Source: Schistocerca nitens (Eukaryota > Arthropoda > Insecta > Orthoptera > Acrididae). From it: a stretch of DNA of 64,000 nucleotides. This document shows positions 34,645 to 46,880 of this stretch, piece by piece. The translations under genes were made by a program, and so were the position numbers. How positions within the stretch are numbered: position 1 is the first letter of the stretch; each line of letters opens with the position of its first letter. Under the pieces are notes generated by a model, which saw only the letters and a list, made by a program, of their open reading frames with translations, did no database searches and was not told the origin of the DNA. The stretch spans positions 341,111,650 to 341,175,649 of the forward strand of contig NC_064619.1 of NCBI RefSeq assembly GCF_023898315.1, written 5' to 3'.

Positions 34645-36850
34645 CGATTTTATTTATTTACTTTTTTATTTGATTATTGCTTATTTAGCCTGACCACATA
34701 AGAACCTTCAGGCCCTATCTTACATCTGACCAGGAGCAACTTTGAAAAATATTACATAACAGTTACAGTAATAATAATTTGCATTGTTATTAAAAGTAAC
34801 AACTAATAATAATAATAATGATAACGATAATGATAGAATAATGGAGGCATTAAGCATGATGTTGATTACTTTTGAAATCTTGTTTGGTATCAGAAGAAGC
34901 GAAGAGCCAATGAAAGAGGAAAGGACTGAAATCAAAGTGACAATGGCTGCTAGAAAGGAAGAGAATTTCAATAGAGAACTCTGTAGAGAAGGAGAGGAAA
35001 AGTGATGGGAGAGGGATGCTTGATGAGGGTGAGCTGCAAGAAGAGATAGCTGTTGTGAGAGAAGGTGAGCCATTAGCCATGTTTTGAAGTTTGAAATTAT
35101 TTTAATTTCTTTAATATTTTGAGGAAGATGGTTCCATAGTCGGGTTCTGGACACAGAAAATGATTTAGAGAACATGACAGTGTTGTGTAGTGGCACAGGG
35201 AGGATTTTAATTTGTTAAGACCGAGTATTTCTGTTATGTCTGTAGATAGTAGCGTATTGGTTGAAGATGAATAGGAAGGAGTGTAGTGATTGCGAAGACG
35301 ATACAACAAACACAGTGAATGATAATCAATGTGTTTATCGGCACGTAGCCATGATAAATGTTCTAAGACAGGAGTGATACGGTGTAAATAATGCATATCA
35401 CAAATGTATCGCACACAAGCATTCATCGCCAATCGAAGCTGATGTCAGCTCTCTTATTTATGAGATTATCATAATCAAGGATGTTGTTGTTGTTGTGGTC
35501 TTCAGTCCTGAGACTGGTTTGATGCAGCTCTCCATGCTACTCTATCCTGTGCAAGCTTCTTCATCTCCCAGCACCTACTGCAACCTACATCCTTCTGAAT
35601 CAAGGATAGGGAATAATAATGACTCTAATGGCTTTTTTTTAAGCGCGAGAGGTGATACTCTTTTATACTTCTGCAGCGAATGAAGTGATGCTGACACCTT
35701 CTTACAGACTGCAGTTGTGTGTTCAGTTCATTCTAGACGATGGTCCAGAATTATCCCCACATTCTTCGCAGAAGTAGGAAAGGTTATTTCTGTGCTGTGT
35801 AGGATTAAGGGTGGGAGAGATTCTCTGAATTGAGTTGCAATAAGTATTTTGTGAGCGACGAAGGTTGTTAGCGTTTTAGATGGGTTACGTTTCAAATCTA
35901 TGTTCTGTGCCCATTCTGAAAAGCAAGTAAGTCAGCATTTACGTTCTGAATGGCTGTGCAGACTTGTTGGGCTTCCACGTAAGTATAAGTGAAGGTCATC
36001 AGCGTATGAATGATGTTTGCAGTGGGCGATAATAGACGATACATCGTTAACACAATGACAAAAAGAGGGGCTCCAATACTGATTCTTGTGGAGCACCTGA
36101 CTCTACATTCTCCCATTGTGACTTCTTTGCACTGATCATTACACACTGATGACGGTATGTAAGATATGAGTGGTACCATTGTATAGTAGAATATCAAAGT
36201 TGACTGTATCGAAAGCTTTCCTGAAATTCATAATGCACATAATAAGCGCCTCTTGTTGGCCCATAGCTTCTTTCAGTTCGTCAGTGACTTTTATAAGAGA
36301 AATCGTCAGGCTGCGATTTTTTCGGAAATCACATTGGTATTCATCCGAAAGGTTATTTTCTGTTAAGTAATCGGTAAGCTGATTGCGAGATATGTACTCT
36401 AAAGTCTTGAATAATGCTGGTAAAGTACAAATGGACCTTTAGTCAGAAGGCTCTTTGGCAGATTCCTTTTAGGGTCGAGTCCCTTTTTCAGGCCATTAGG
36501 AACAAACTGGAGGACAAAGAATGGTTAAAAACATACATTATAATAGACAGTAACGGCTCGAAGAGGAAACTGAACATTTGTATTGTAATATTATCCTGTC
36601 ATGCAGCTGTAGAACGAATTCCCGTAACTGACTTCCTGACTGTGTTACCAGCTGCAGAAAAAAATTTTCCTTTGTACCGACAACAGACACTGAAAAGGAT
36701 TCGATGGTTTTCGTCCTTGTGCTTTGGTCAAGTAGAGATGTAGGCGTGGCGAAATACTCATTTACATCCTCAACAGGATGACCTGCACATTGAGGTTTGC
36801 CTATTCCTGGCCTCGTAGATTTTTCCACAAGACAGAAGGCCAGTGACTAT
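34645..36850 (-). mobile_element. Non-LTR retrotransposon (third LINE family), degenerate
   Basis: A minus-strand RT region. The linker reads VNEYFATPTSLLDQSTRTK (36560-36760). The fingers and palm read LEYISRNQLTDYLTENNLSD and FRKAFDTVNFDILLY. The catalytic YADDLHLY region lies near 35980-36010. The C-terminal part gives YITPVLEHLSWLRADKHIDY-like residues (35097-35432) and RLWNHLPQNIKEIK. The 3' end is A-rich (about 34645). Many frameshifts and stops. Its GGVPQGS motif is degraded. A 115-bp RTE 3' end is inserted at 35483-35597. Jockey/CR1 superfamily is likely; the clade is unresolved. Confidence 0.8.
35483..35597 (-). mobile_element. RTE-like LINE 3' end, 115 bp, 10-bp TSD
   Basis: Matches the 3' end of the element at 40548-41785 (shared string CTGAGACTGGTTTGATGCAG), including the CAACAA-type tail. 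Perfect duplication AATCAAGGAT at 35473-35482 and 35598-35607. A severely 5'-truncated insertion nested in the third LINE. Confidence 0.93.
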
Positions 36851-36904
36851 CCTCATTTAAGGAGTGGGCGTGTCCTAGTTTTGCATTTCTCGCCGACTAA
36901 CTCC

Positions 36905-36975
36905 GCTGTGCTTAGGGACTGATGAACTTAGCAGTTAAGTCCCATAAGATTTCACACACATTTGAACATTTTTGA
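36905..36975 (+). mobile_element. SINE-C tail fragment
   Basis: Only the tail is present: GCTTAGGGACTGATGAACTT to TTTCACACACATTTGAACAT, with a short GAACATTT repetition at the end. Confidence 0.85.
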
Positions 36976-38957
36976 ACATTTGAAAACATTCGTTAGCCAT
37001 CTATATTTAAATTTCCTTTATTTGAGGTACATTTTATACCCAAACAGGAAGTAAACTCTGGAGGTGAACATTTACTTGGGGTATCAGAGAGAATGTCTGC
37101 TGCCAGTTTATTTATTTATTTATTTTAATTTATTATTTCCCTCAGGGTCTTTTGATTTAGAAGATGATTAATTTGTTACCCCCAGAAGAACAATTTCGAC
37201 AAAGTGCTTCGATAACGATTATTATTTTTGTACAGCGACTAGTGAATATTTCATTTTTCCGTCTGACAGCCAAGTAACGACGCAGGCTACTAAACTCTTA
37301 AGACGGGCTGTCAATTCGACCCTCTGCTGCTAATTGTGTTTGTCCTTCGTTCTGTTATTTTGCTTTAACACGAACAGTACGCCAAGATATTCGTAAATTA
37401 ATTTTCATTATGAAGAAATACACTTTTAGCTCTTGCTGTACACCATAAACTTTTCAGTTCCCAAAAAGGAATTCTCGTCACGGCACGTGGACTCTTAGAA
37501 AGATTTACAGTTTTATTTCATGCCATTTATTTCTTGATTACGTTCTTTATTGCTGTAAACGTCAGAAAATTATGAATCACCCTTTGTCGGGACACAACCT
37601 TTAAGTTTAAATTTAACCAAACCATTGAAGCTCGCCGACGAAGGCATCTTTGGATGAGCTGTGAGGGGAGAAGGGGGGTCCCCCTTTATAATAATAATAA
37701 AAAAAACAGTTACACGCTGTAATCTCAGCTTACAGAGAGAATCAATGTGCTCCGAAGTCAATACACAAAATTGCGACAAAGGATTTTATCTTTGGTCTAA
37801 CATAAATGACAAACAAGCACATGGTGCTATATTTAATTAATACTGTGAAATACAGGAGCACGGAACGTGAAACCAACCATTTGAGTACAGAAGATGATAA
37901 AAGGAGGAAAATGCACTAAATATGGCTTTAGGAAACAAAAGAGAAAGGTAATACTTGCACTATAAATGAATTCATTGATACCTTCTCATGAATTCGAAAT
38001 TTGTATGTCATAGTATGTACTGCCTATCACCCATGAGCTTAAAATGTATGACCGACATGATCTAACATAGTTCTAACGAAAAGCAAGTGGCGTTGAGGAG
38101 AACTAAGATTCTGGAGTCGCTGTCTAGTTGATTGGAGCTCCCGTCCGACCATTTTAATTTAAGCCTTCCCGTGGTTTGACGAAATAACGAGGACAAGAGA
38201 GATTTCTTCCATGCACCCATCGCCAACTGAGAAATTTTTCTATTCTAACGGCGTCGTTATCTTTCCGTTTTTTTTTTTTTTCGCGACGAAACAATAGGGC
38301 TTGAGAGTATTTGGTTTGTTTTAAGCGCCTTGATGCAATCTGTGGTGCAGTCGATACCCGAGTACTGGTGCCAGATATCGACACACCAAAGATGCTCCTT
38401 GGTATCAGAGCATCACTAGCAACACCAATGAGAGGGAAATAGCAAGACACGCCCAAGGAAGTCCTCCGCGCCACCGCCGGCGCCCTGTCTTGAAACGAGG
38501 GCAGTTCTACGCCAGGTTACGTTCCAAGAGTTTCTACAGAACAGTGCTTCGAATTGCATTACCGACGACAATTTATTTCATCACAGGTGTTAGAGTGATC
38601 CTCTCAATGTATATACATGTGCCTACGCTCTGACTCACAGTCACAGCAATGAAGAAGTTCATAACAAAAGACAAGTGTTCATTTTCATTGTAAATGTATT
38701 TCAGTGCTTACATTTTATGCATGCAACAGTTGTGTTACTTATCACCTGTAGAACCTAGTTCATTTGTGACAACCCGTCACAACACACTCACTTCTTCGTT
38801 TACGACTTATCTGTACCGTTAATGAAAATCGGACACCATCTTAGGGCGAAAAATGCTTTCAGCATTCTTGACAGAGGGAATTTTCTGACCTGACCAGTTC
38901 ATCTTCAAACACAATATTCTAATTGCATCTTAACTGGTACATCCGTGTGATAAAAAA
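36976..38957. other. Unrecognised stretch
   Basis: No gene supported over about 2 kb. 38400-38560 (CGCCACCGCCGGCGCCCTGT and GGCAGTTCTACGCCAGGTTA-like) gives me a weak impression of an LTR or dispersed repeat, not strong enough to name. Confidence 0.4.
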
Positions 38958-39153
38958 ATGTTTCAATGGCTCTGAGCACTATGGGACTTAACTGCTGAGG
39001 TCATCATTTCCCTAGAACTTAGAACTACTTAAATCTAACTAACCTAAGGACATCACACACATCCATGTCCGAGGCAGGATTCGAACCTGCGACCGTAACG
39101 GCGACACAGTTCCAGACTGTAGTGCCTAGAACCGCTGGGCCACTCCGGCCGGC
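38958..39153 (-). mobile_element. SINE-A copy
   Basis: Complete minus-strand SINE-A with an older look (several substitutions in the head). Imperfect duplication around TCCGTGTGATAA and CCCGTGAGATAA on either side. Confidence 0.9.
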
Positions 39154-39956
39154 CCGTGAGATAACCCTAGATTTCGTTATCCTTAGCTATACTGTTCGAA
39201 TACCTGCTTGCGTCACTTTCTAATTACTTGAGTATTCCTTTAATTCAAAGGCACAGTGACACAAAATATGATACCCAAAAAGAACAAAATTTCCTAGCTC
39301 TAATATTAAAATTTAGGCTCAGTCACCTTTCAGTAGGCTAGAACACCTGAACTGGCGCGTTTTGAAGATGCATGTTTCCATCATTACTCTACAAGAAATT
39401 CATAAAGGGGATAAAAATAAAAATGCATCCCTTTTATAAGATTCTTATAGAGTATTTCTGATAAGGACGGCTTGCTCCTTCGAAAAGCATCAATTTTAAC
39501 GCATATGCATTGTGAAAGGTGGTTGAGCCTACATTTTAACGCTGTGTTTAACAACTACGATCTCGTAACCATCACGAATAAAATCAAGCTTCCTGACTTC
39601 GACATGGTCTGGTTGAATTGTATGACCCACTAATGTTGATAGGCCCCTTATGACTGTCATGGTGTCAACTGATTATTCTTCAAAAGGTTTGGCAATGCAA
39701 CAACATTCACTTGAGCAGAAAGCGCCCTAGCGGAGGCCATTGTCTGGGATATATTGTAAAGTGATCTGACAGTTGTCTACCATCACAGGAAGCATTGTGC
39801 TGAGGCACTCCTCTACCATCAATTCACGAGAAAAAATTTTCCACAACACTGCCCACTTTTCTTCTTTTGTGGTAACTCCTGACAGTTACTTATGAACTGC
39901 TATAGATAAAAAATTAATTATAGGAGCTCGAGCTACTGGCCGCAGTCCACACATAT
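39154..39956. other. Unrecognised stretch
   Basis: No supported feature. Confidence 0.4.
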
Positions 39957-39969
39957 AATAACGTAACTG

Positions 39970-40166
39970 CCGGCCGCGGTGGTCTAGCGGTTCTGGCGCT
40001 GCAGTCCGGAACCGCGGGACTGCTACGGTCGCAGGTTCGAATCCTGCCTCGGGCATGGGTGTGTGTGATGTCCTTAGGTTAGTTAGGTTTAAGTAGTTCT
40101 AAGTTCTAGGGGACTTATGACCTAAGATGTTGAGTCCCATAGTGCTCAGAGCCATTTGAACCATTT
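39970..40166 (+). mobile_element. SINE-A copy with 14-bp TSD
   Basis: Complete plus-strand SINE-A flanked by TAATAA(C/T)GTAACTG at about 39957-39969 and 40167-40179, with one mismatch. Confidence 0.92.
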
Positions 40167-40346
40167 AATAATGTAACTGAGTCCTATGGAGAAACATGCG
40201 GAACTTTCCGTGGACGCTTTACAATGCCCAGAACGAATATCGATGCAGTCAGGTGTTCATAGATTCTGTGGCTGGGTTGATGCATGGTCCTGTGGAGGAT
40301 GCAACCATCATGTGAGGTGCTCATGTCTTCTGATGCGATGTTGTTG

Positions 40347-40544
40347 CCGGCCGCGGTGGTCTAGCGGTTCTAGGCGCTCAGTCCGGAGCCGCGCGACCGC
40401 TACGGTCGCAGGTTCGAATCCTGCCTTGGGCATGGATGTGTGTGATGTCCTTAGGTTAGTTAGGTTTAAGTAGTTCTAAGTTCTAGGGGACTAATGACCA
40501 CAGATGTTAAATCCCATAGTGCTCAGAGCCATTTGAACCATTTT
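40347..40544 (+). mobile_element. SINE-A copy at LINE 3' tail, 13-bp TSD
   Basis: Complete SINE-A. The duplication TGCGATGTTGTTG is perfect at 40334-40346 and 40545-40557. The right copy merges with the GTTGTT tail of the adjacent RTE-like LINE, so the SINE landed in or next to that tail. Confidence 0.92.
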
Positions 40545-40547
40545 TGC

Positions 40548-41785
40548 GATGTTGTTGTTGTTGTCTACAGTCCTGAGACTGGTTTGATGCAGCTCTCCAT
40601 GCTACTCTATCCTGTGCAAGCTTCTTCATCTCCCAGTACTTACTGCAACCTACATCCTGCTGAATCTGCTTAGTGTATTCATCTCTTGGTCTCCCTCTAC
40701 GATTTTTACCCTCCACGATGCCCTCCAATGCTAAATTTGTGATCCCTTGATGCCTCAGAACATGTCCTACCAACCGATCTCTTCTTCTTGTCAAGTTGTG
40801 CCACAAACTCCTCTTCTCCCCAGTTCTATTCAATACCTCCGCATTAGTTATGTGATCTACCCATCTAATCTTCAGCATTCTTCTGTAGCACCACATTTCA
40901 GAAGCTTCTATTCTCTTCTTGTCCAAACTATTTATTGTACATGTTTCACTTCCATACATGGCTACACTCCATACAAATACTTTCAGAAACGACTTCCTGA
41001 CACTTAAATCCATACTCGTCTGATCTGCAGAGCTAGTTGGCATATAAACTTGTACTACTGTAGTAGGCATGGGCTTCGTGTCTATCTTGGCCACAATAAT
41101 GCGTTCACTATGCTGCTGGTAGTAGCTTACCCGCACTCTAATTTTTTAATTAATAGTTAAACCTACTCCTGCATTACCCCTATTTGATTTTGTATTTGTA
41201 ACCCTGTATTCACCTGACCAAAAGTCTTGTTCCTCCTGCCACCGAACTTCACTAATTCCCACTATATCTAACTTCAACCTATCCATTTCCCTTTTTAAAT
41301 TTTCTAACCTACGTGCCCGATTAAGGGATCTGACATTCCACGCTCCGACCCGTAGAACGCCAGTTTTCTTTCTCCTGATAACGACGTCTTCCTCAGTAGT
41401 CCCCGCCCGGAGATCCGAATGGGAGACTATTTTGTCTCCGGAATATTTTACCCAAGAGGACGCCATCATCATTTAACCATACAGTAAAGCTGCATGCCCT
41501 CGGGAAAAATTACGGCTGTAGTTTCCCCTTGCTTTCAGCCGTTCGCAGTACCAGCACAGCAAGGCCGTTTTGGTTAGTGTTACAAGGCCAGATCAGTCAA
41601 TCATCCAGACTGTTGCCCCTGCAACTACTGAAAAGGCTGCTGCCCCTCTTCAGGAACCACACGTTTGTCTTGCCTCTCAACAGATACCCCTCCGTTGTGG
41701 TTGCACCTACGGTACGGCCATCTGTATCGCTGAGGCACGCAAGCCTCCCCACCAACGGCAAGGTCCATGTTTCATGGGGGTAGGT
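40548..41785 (-). mobile_element. RTE-like LINE with internal deletion
   Basis: On the minus strand, a 5' segment (41785-41475) precedes an AP endonuclease start (RVGAWNVRSLNRARRLENLK and LDIVGISEVRW, 41200-41370). The sequence then jumps, within 40990-41050, from an endonuclease-like VQVYMPTSSADQ to the RT C-terminal FVWSVAMYGSET, MWCYRRMLKIRWVDHITNAE and VGHVLRHQG. The whole RT palm is missing, probably 1-2 kb. A short CAACAA tail ends the element. An in-frame stop lies at 41146. The family resembles the RTE-like group often annotated as craniofacial development protein 2-like. Confidence 0.85.
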
Positions 41786-42194
41786 CTGATGCGATACCGC
41801 TGGTAAATACCACAGCCGGTCGCTTCTGTCTCTCTCGTTCAGTCCAGAACGTTATCTAAGTGCCACACGATTATACTCATCTCAGCCTGATCTGTTTACA
41901 TTTCCCCGATTCGGACCACTCTTTGGGCGGACACCTCACACTTTAGACTACCTTCGCTGTTCCTGAACTTTGCTACTGGCCAACACTTGACTAAGTGAAC
42001 TCTGTTGTGACCGGCCACGCAGAACTGTCTATTTGCTCCACTGATTTCCGCATCAGCAATGTCTGTGCGAGTGGTCACAAACTTTGTTTCATGTTTTTCC
42101 GACTAGGAAACGAAAGTGTTGATTTATTTAGTGAACATCAGTAAAATTACAATCAAAACGCAATGCATTTGATTCCGGAAGCACCCACTGTCTG
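41786..42194. other. Unrecognised stretch
   Basis: No supported gene or named repeat between the RTE-like LINE and the inverted repeat pair. Confidence 0.4.
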
Positions 42195-42855
42195 TACTCT
42201 TTCCCTGCTACACCGGACGAAGAAAAATTCGCTTACTTGGACTTCGCAGCGCGCTTCCTCACGTACTAGTAATACGAAAATGTCTCTCACAAATTTTCGT
42301 CCTGCGCATATTTCGGGCAGTAAATGGATGTTTAAGAATGGCAATCTGGCAACATTTTAATCACGTATGCAGTAACTACCCCTGTCAGCACATAGAAGTA
42401 GTGCTGTGCAGTTGGTGCAGTGGATAGTATTTTGGGTTAGCATGCAAGAAGTCAGGGTTCGATTCTGGGTCGAGGCTTATTTGTTTTTATTTGCTAGCAG
42501 TAGTTTCCGTGGTACGCTTCCTGGCGTCTCAAAAAAAAAAAAGTTTCAAATGGCTCTGAGTAATATGGGACTTAGCATCTGAGGTCATCAGTCCCCTAGA
42601 CTTAGAACTACTTAAACCTAACTAACCTAAGGACATCACACACATCCATGCCCGAGGCAGGATTCAAACCTGCGACCGTAGCGGTCGCGCGGTTCCAGAC
42701 TGAAGCGCCTAGAACAGCTCGGCTCAACGGCCGGCGCATCTCAATCGTCATACAGCCATTGCAGTGGGTCTTCCGCAAAAAATTTGCAATTACGTGCTAC
42801 GAACACAGAAATGGAAATGAAATCTTTTCCATTGGTCACCTTTTAAAGAAACCTT
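42195..42855 (+). repeat. tRNA-containing repeat, left inverted copy
   Basis: About 465 bp after discounting a nested SINE-A. It includes a tRNA-like core at about 42405-42478 (TTGGTGCAGTGGATAG and GGGTTCGATTCTGGG). It is repeated in inverted orientation at 43157-43545 with clear but diverged identity (TTTTGGGTTAGCATGCA shared). Could be a pol III-type repeat pair or a foldback. Confidence 0.75.
42541..42735 (-). mobile_element. SINE-A nested in left repeat arm
   Basis: Minus-strand SINE-A with substitutions in the head (GCCGTTGAGCCGAGC on the minus strand). Possible short duplication GCGTCTCA and GCATCTCA. Confidence 0.88.
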
Positions 42856-43118
42856 TTGCACCTCGCGGCTGCGAATTGTTTCATGCCACTGCATCTACTA
42901 AATTCCAAACCTGTTTTGAGTGTAAACTCCACCGGTGGTCCCATCTAAATTATTTGCAAACCCTGCTGGTGACCTAAGGCACTTACGAAATCTAGTGGAT
43001 CTGTGAACATAGCATAGTTGGTATTAATGATGGGAACATTGGGGGAGGGTAACACAAAACAGGTCTGGAACTTAGTAGATACAGTGGTGAGAAACAATTC
43101 GCATCTACGATGTGCGAA

Positions 43119-43120
<2 letters not shown>

Positions 43121-43156
<36 letters not shown>
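43121..43156 (-). repeat. Poly(T) tract of 36, likely A tail of right repeat
   Basis: An uninterrupted T36 directly adjoins the right inverted copy, so on the minus strand that repeat ends in a 36-nt A tail plus AAAAAGCTG-adjacent bases. Such a tail suggests retroposition rather than a DNA foldback for that copy. Confidence 0.9.
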
Positions 43157-43162
<6 letters not shown>

Positions 43163-43545
43163 CTGACCAATGAAGATGACTGTATTGTCGTTTCTGTGTT
43201 CGCAGTATGTAACTCCAAATGTTCTGTAATCGCTTTATGACGTTAAGATGCCAGATACTGTACTACGCAGACTACTTTTAGCGAATGAAAACAAATAAGC
43301 TTCGACCGATACTCGAACCCTCGACTTCCTGCATGCTAACCCAAAACGCTCTACACTGCACCAACTACACAGCACTATTGCCATATACTGACAGAAGTAG
43401 TTACTGTACACGTGATTACAGTGGTGCCAGATTGCCAATCTTTTAAGTCCATTTACAGCCTAAAATATGCACAGCATGTGAGGAATCGCGCTACGAAGTC
43501 CGAGTGCGCTAATTTTTCTTCGCCCTGTATACCTGCTACCTTAAA
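43157..43545 (-). repeat. tRNA-containing repeat, right inverted copy
   Basis: Inverted counterpart of 42195-42855, with tRNA-like core (complement at about 43305-43375) and the outer GGACTTCGTAGCGCGATTCC region on the minus strand. It is followed on the minus strand by the A36 tail. Confidence 0.75.
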
Positions 43546-43651
43546 CTTTGTGTAGACGTTTCTACAGAAATATCCCCAGAGAAGCACACAGCCCTCGAGC
43601 ATCCTGGGCTGGTAGAAACATGACCGGTAAAGGCACGAGCTGCGGCCTTAC

Positions 43652-43794
43652 CTTCTCGGTGTACTCGACGACGTCACGCATGCTCCTGGGGTATCCGGAC
43701 ACCAGGTAAGTCTTGGCGGCGGGCGCCATCTTCATCTCCAGCATCAGCACCTCCGTCACCGTCTTGCTCGACAGGTGGCCGAAGTCCTTCATGT
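43652..43794 (-). CDS. Internal exon, adenylate-kinase-family protein (partial)
   Basis: The minus strand reads acceptor ...GACTGCGCAG|AC, a 143-bp open exon, then donor GAGAAG|GTAAGG. The two leading bases finish a split codon and 47 full codons follow. The product resembles the helix plus AMP-binding strand of nucleoside monophosphate kinases: LSSKTVTEVLMLEMKMAP, then TYLVSGYPRSMRDVVEYTEK, where GYPR is the conserved adenylate kinase motif whose arginine contacts AMP. The Asp often preceding GYPR is serine here. The exon is GC-rich, unlike its AT-rich surroundings, and has no frame damage. No neighbouring exon was found in the window. It presumably belongs to a cytosolic phosphotransferase gene with very long introns; the exact orthologue is unknown. 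Confidence 0.8.
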
Positions 43795-43984
43795 CTGCGC
43801 AGTCAACGGGGAACAACGGTGTAAATCAGAATTCAAATGACTGGCCAAAATCATTGTTATTATTGTTCTTTGCATTTAACATGAGGATAGTAGAAAGCTA
43901 ACTTTTTACTCTAAAAAACTGCAAACGACTGTACGAGTATACAGAGGTCAAATCCAAACACTCACCTAAGGTTAAGTACATGAG

Positions 43985-44055
43985 AACTAGAATGAGTCTT
44001 TCACTCTGAAGTGGAGTGTGCACACACACTGTTTCAGATTGAAAGATCCATTCTA
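43985..44055 (+). mobile_element. SINE-F end fragment
   Basis: TTTCACTCTGAAGTGGAGTG with a diverged continuation toward GTTTCAGATT corresponds to the terminal part of the SINE-F repeat seen inverted at 12307-12350. Confidence 0.6.
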
Positions 44056-45762
44056 CAAATAATGCCCAAGCCTGTGGCTTAGCCGTTTATGCATGACATC
44101 GTCTATTTCACGGATTATAGTCTGTAAGATGTCCCCGCTTTACTAAACCTCCTGAAGTGTCTCAGTTCAGTTAGTGAGTCCGCAGAAGATGGCATAAGGG
44201 GCGTACAGCATCAATGGTCGTGTTTCTCCATCTGAAATTTACAGAGATTAAGACAACGCATCCTTGAATTATCTTAGTGAGTCGTCGCCCAGGATTTCCT
44301 CCTACCTATTTTGCTGCAAAGCTCTCGTAGTTGATGTCCCTCGCAAAATCATTACTAGCGCTATCGGATTCTCTGGAAAAGGCAATTGTATAATGTCCTG
44401 TAATTTCTAAGTGATTATGAGGGAAGCTATATTACTTGAAACAATGTTTGTGGTTGCCCTTGTGATGTGTTAATTTACGAAAAAACAACAGACAGAGCTA
44501 GTTCGGAAGGTGTCTTATCGGCAACTGGTGACAATGGCGTACAGTCTGGATGTCGTACTTACAATCGTGATATATCGTAGCTGTTCGTATAACTTCGGTA
44601 TATCAAATATTATTCATTTGTTTATTGAAACGACTGCTTTCTTGCATCTCAGTACTGTTGGAAGAAAGTGCTTATGACCTGTAGGCTTCTCCCAGTATCT
44701 ATAGCAGAAAAAGTGGCTTTTATTAATAAATATTTATTTAAAAAACCACTTGCTTTGCACCAGAATGGCTGTGGTTTCCCTGTGTATCGTTCGCCAATGT
44801 AACTGTCTTTCTCACAGCTGGCCACAGCACCTCGCCCCACCGCCTACTGGCAACGCCAGGTGGACCAGCGACTGCTTCAGCAAGCGCGGGAACTGAAATC
44901 TTACTCCCTGTCATGCGTTCTGCAGTACCGCCTGAGCTTATTAAATACTACTAACATCTGCACATGCAATATAAAATGTGAATCTGAAAAAACGCAAGAC
45001 AGCTTCTGTGAAGTTTGAAATCTATGAGGTAGGTGTAATTGCGCAAGCCTAGGCAAGAAGGATGTATGCCATGGAAATGCCACTTGCCGCAATATGCTGG
45101 TGCAGCATTACACTACAGCACCCACTGTGCATCGTCGGCCGTCTGCCAGTGCCCAACCACTTACTGACAGAAATGACACTTTAGCTCGCGTCGTACATGA
45201 CATTTGTGGCAGCATCACCACAGTAAACCCGCCTTGGCGTGTATAAATACTGGCCGTCCAGCTAGGCTGGTCATGGGATCGAATCGGTGAGTCATTGGGT
45301 TCGTGTCCATCGCAGTACCGGCTACCACCGTGACATCGGTACCGCTCCACCTTCTTCCTGACAGGACCGCCTGCTGGAGAGTCCAGCCACAACACTGAGT
45401 GGTTAAGGGTTGAAGAGAGGCCCTCCTAGCCAGCGAGCCACTAGCCGTCCGCCACTGGAAGATGCTGCCGGCCACACCCAGTCTGCTGCCGGATATCTGT
45501 ACTCGCGTCGTCATTAGCAGCTGGGGCAGGCTGTCACAGCCCTTCCAGCAGTTGGCATGGCCATAACAGCAACCAGGAACGTTTGCCACGCCAGTTCACT
45601 CCGCCCCCGGGCTGCACTGGAAGTAACAGCTGCAGGTGTCTTCATGGCAAGTTTCTCCACTGACGTCTGTGTCTTCAGGACAACGATTCGTAACTGAGGT
45701 CCGTGTGCTGATGCCCACCTTCCAAGCCCCACCAGCAGTTTGTTTGAGGTACTACACATCGC
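44056..45762. other. Unrecognised stretch
   Basis: No supported gene. On the plus strand GTATAAATACTGG (45240-45252) is TATA-like and lies in a GC-richer segment (45100-45760). On the minus strand that segment has overlapping open frames without recognisable domains. It might be part of an LTR or the outer part of the adjoining foldback. Confidence 0.4.
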
Positions 45763-46686
45763 AACAAAATTATAGGATCCCTTCTTCGAAACCCCATATT
45801 GTCTTCCATTGTGACGCGTAAGTCTGAAATTTAGTTCAGAGGTGTCCACAATCACCCTCTAGTGGTACAAAATCGTGGCGCCCTGCGACGTCACCCTCGG
45901 ATTTAACCACGCTTCAAACACCAAGGTGTCGACACATGAGGAAAAAAGGCCACCGTGCGGAAGTTTATGTGAGGTTGAGGTGGGTTAATTATGTCAAATT
46001 GGCATCAAATTTCACCAAAATTCTACCCAACGCTACCGTGGAATGTCACATGATGGGAAGGTCGTCACAGTCCCTCTTACCAACATTTCACCCCTTTTTT
46101 GGCATCTCTGCGATAGAAGTCAGAACCCAGCTTTGAAACAGGGTTTTATTGTTGTTAGCCGAGGACAGCATTTGAAACGAAAGGCCACAGGGGGCGGCAT
46201 AAAGGGCTTCAATGAAACCTCCCCGTTCTCTGGGGCTTTGATTCCCCCGCGAAAGTGAAACGTAAGTATGTGCGAGGACAAAAACGACAATCCTCCCTCT
46301 AAGACCCTCCCCCCCCCCCACCCTCCAGCCAGAGTTCGGCAACACTCTCTGTGCCATCCACCCAACTTAGTTGTTCACGTTACAAATGTACCGGTCGGAA
46401 ACTTTGACACCAATTTATCCGGTGGCTGTTTTAGCGCTTGAAGGCAGGGAAACGGTATCTAAGGGGTATCTAAGGATTTGCTTACCGACAGGAGTTATAG
46501 CAGCCACGAGTCTGAACTGGTGTCAGAATTTCCGACAGGTACATTTATAACGTGCTCAACGAAGTTGTATGGGTGGCACCGAGGATGTTGCCGAACTAAG
46601 GAGTCTTAAAATGACGCTTTGCCGTTTTCTTAACGCTACAGGAGGGCGCAAAAGAGGTGGGCTGAAAAATCGTAAGTGTCCTTTGC

Positions 46687-46880
46687 AGCCGGCCGGTGTG
46701 GCCGAGCGGTTCTAGGCGCTTCAGTCTGGAACCGCAAGACCGCTACGGTCGCAGGTTCGAATCCTGCCTCGGGCATGGACGTGTGTGATGTCCTTAGGTT
46801 AGTTAGGTTTAAGTAGTTCTAAGTTCTAGGGGACTGATGACCACAGCAGTCAAGTCCCATAGTGCTCAGAGCCATTTGAA
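46687..46880 (+). mobile_element. SINE-A in foldback interior, 10-bp TSD
   Basis: Complete SINE-A. TGTCCTTTGC is perfect at 46677-46686 and 46883-46892. The final bases of the tail (ACC) are replaced. Confidence 0.92.

Noticed and set aside
35483..35607. Short host-like segment within the third LINE
   Set aside because: It matches the 3' end of the RTE-like element at 40548-41785 and has a perfect 10-bp TSD, so it is a nested insertion.
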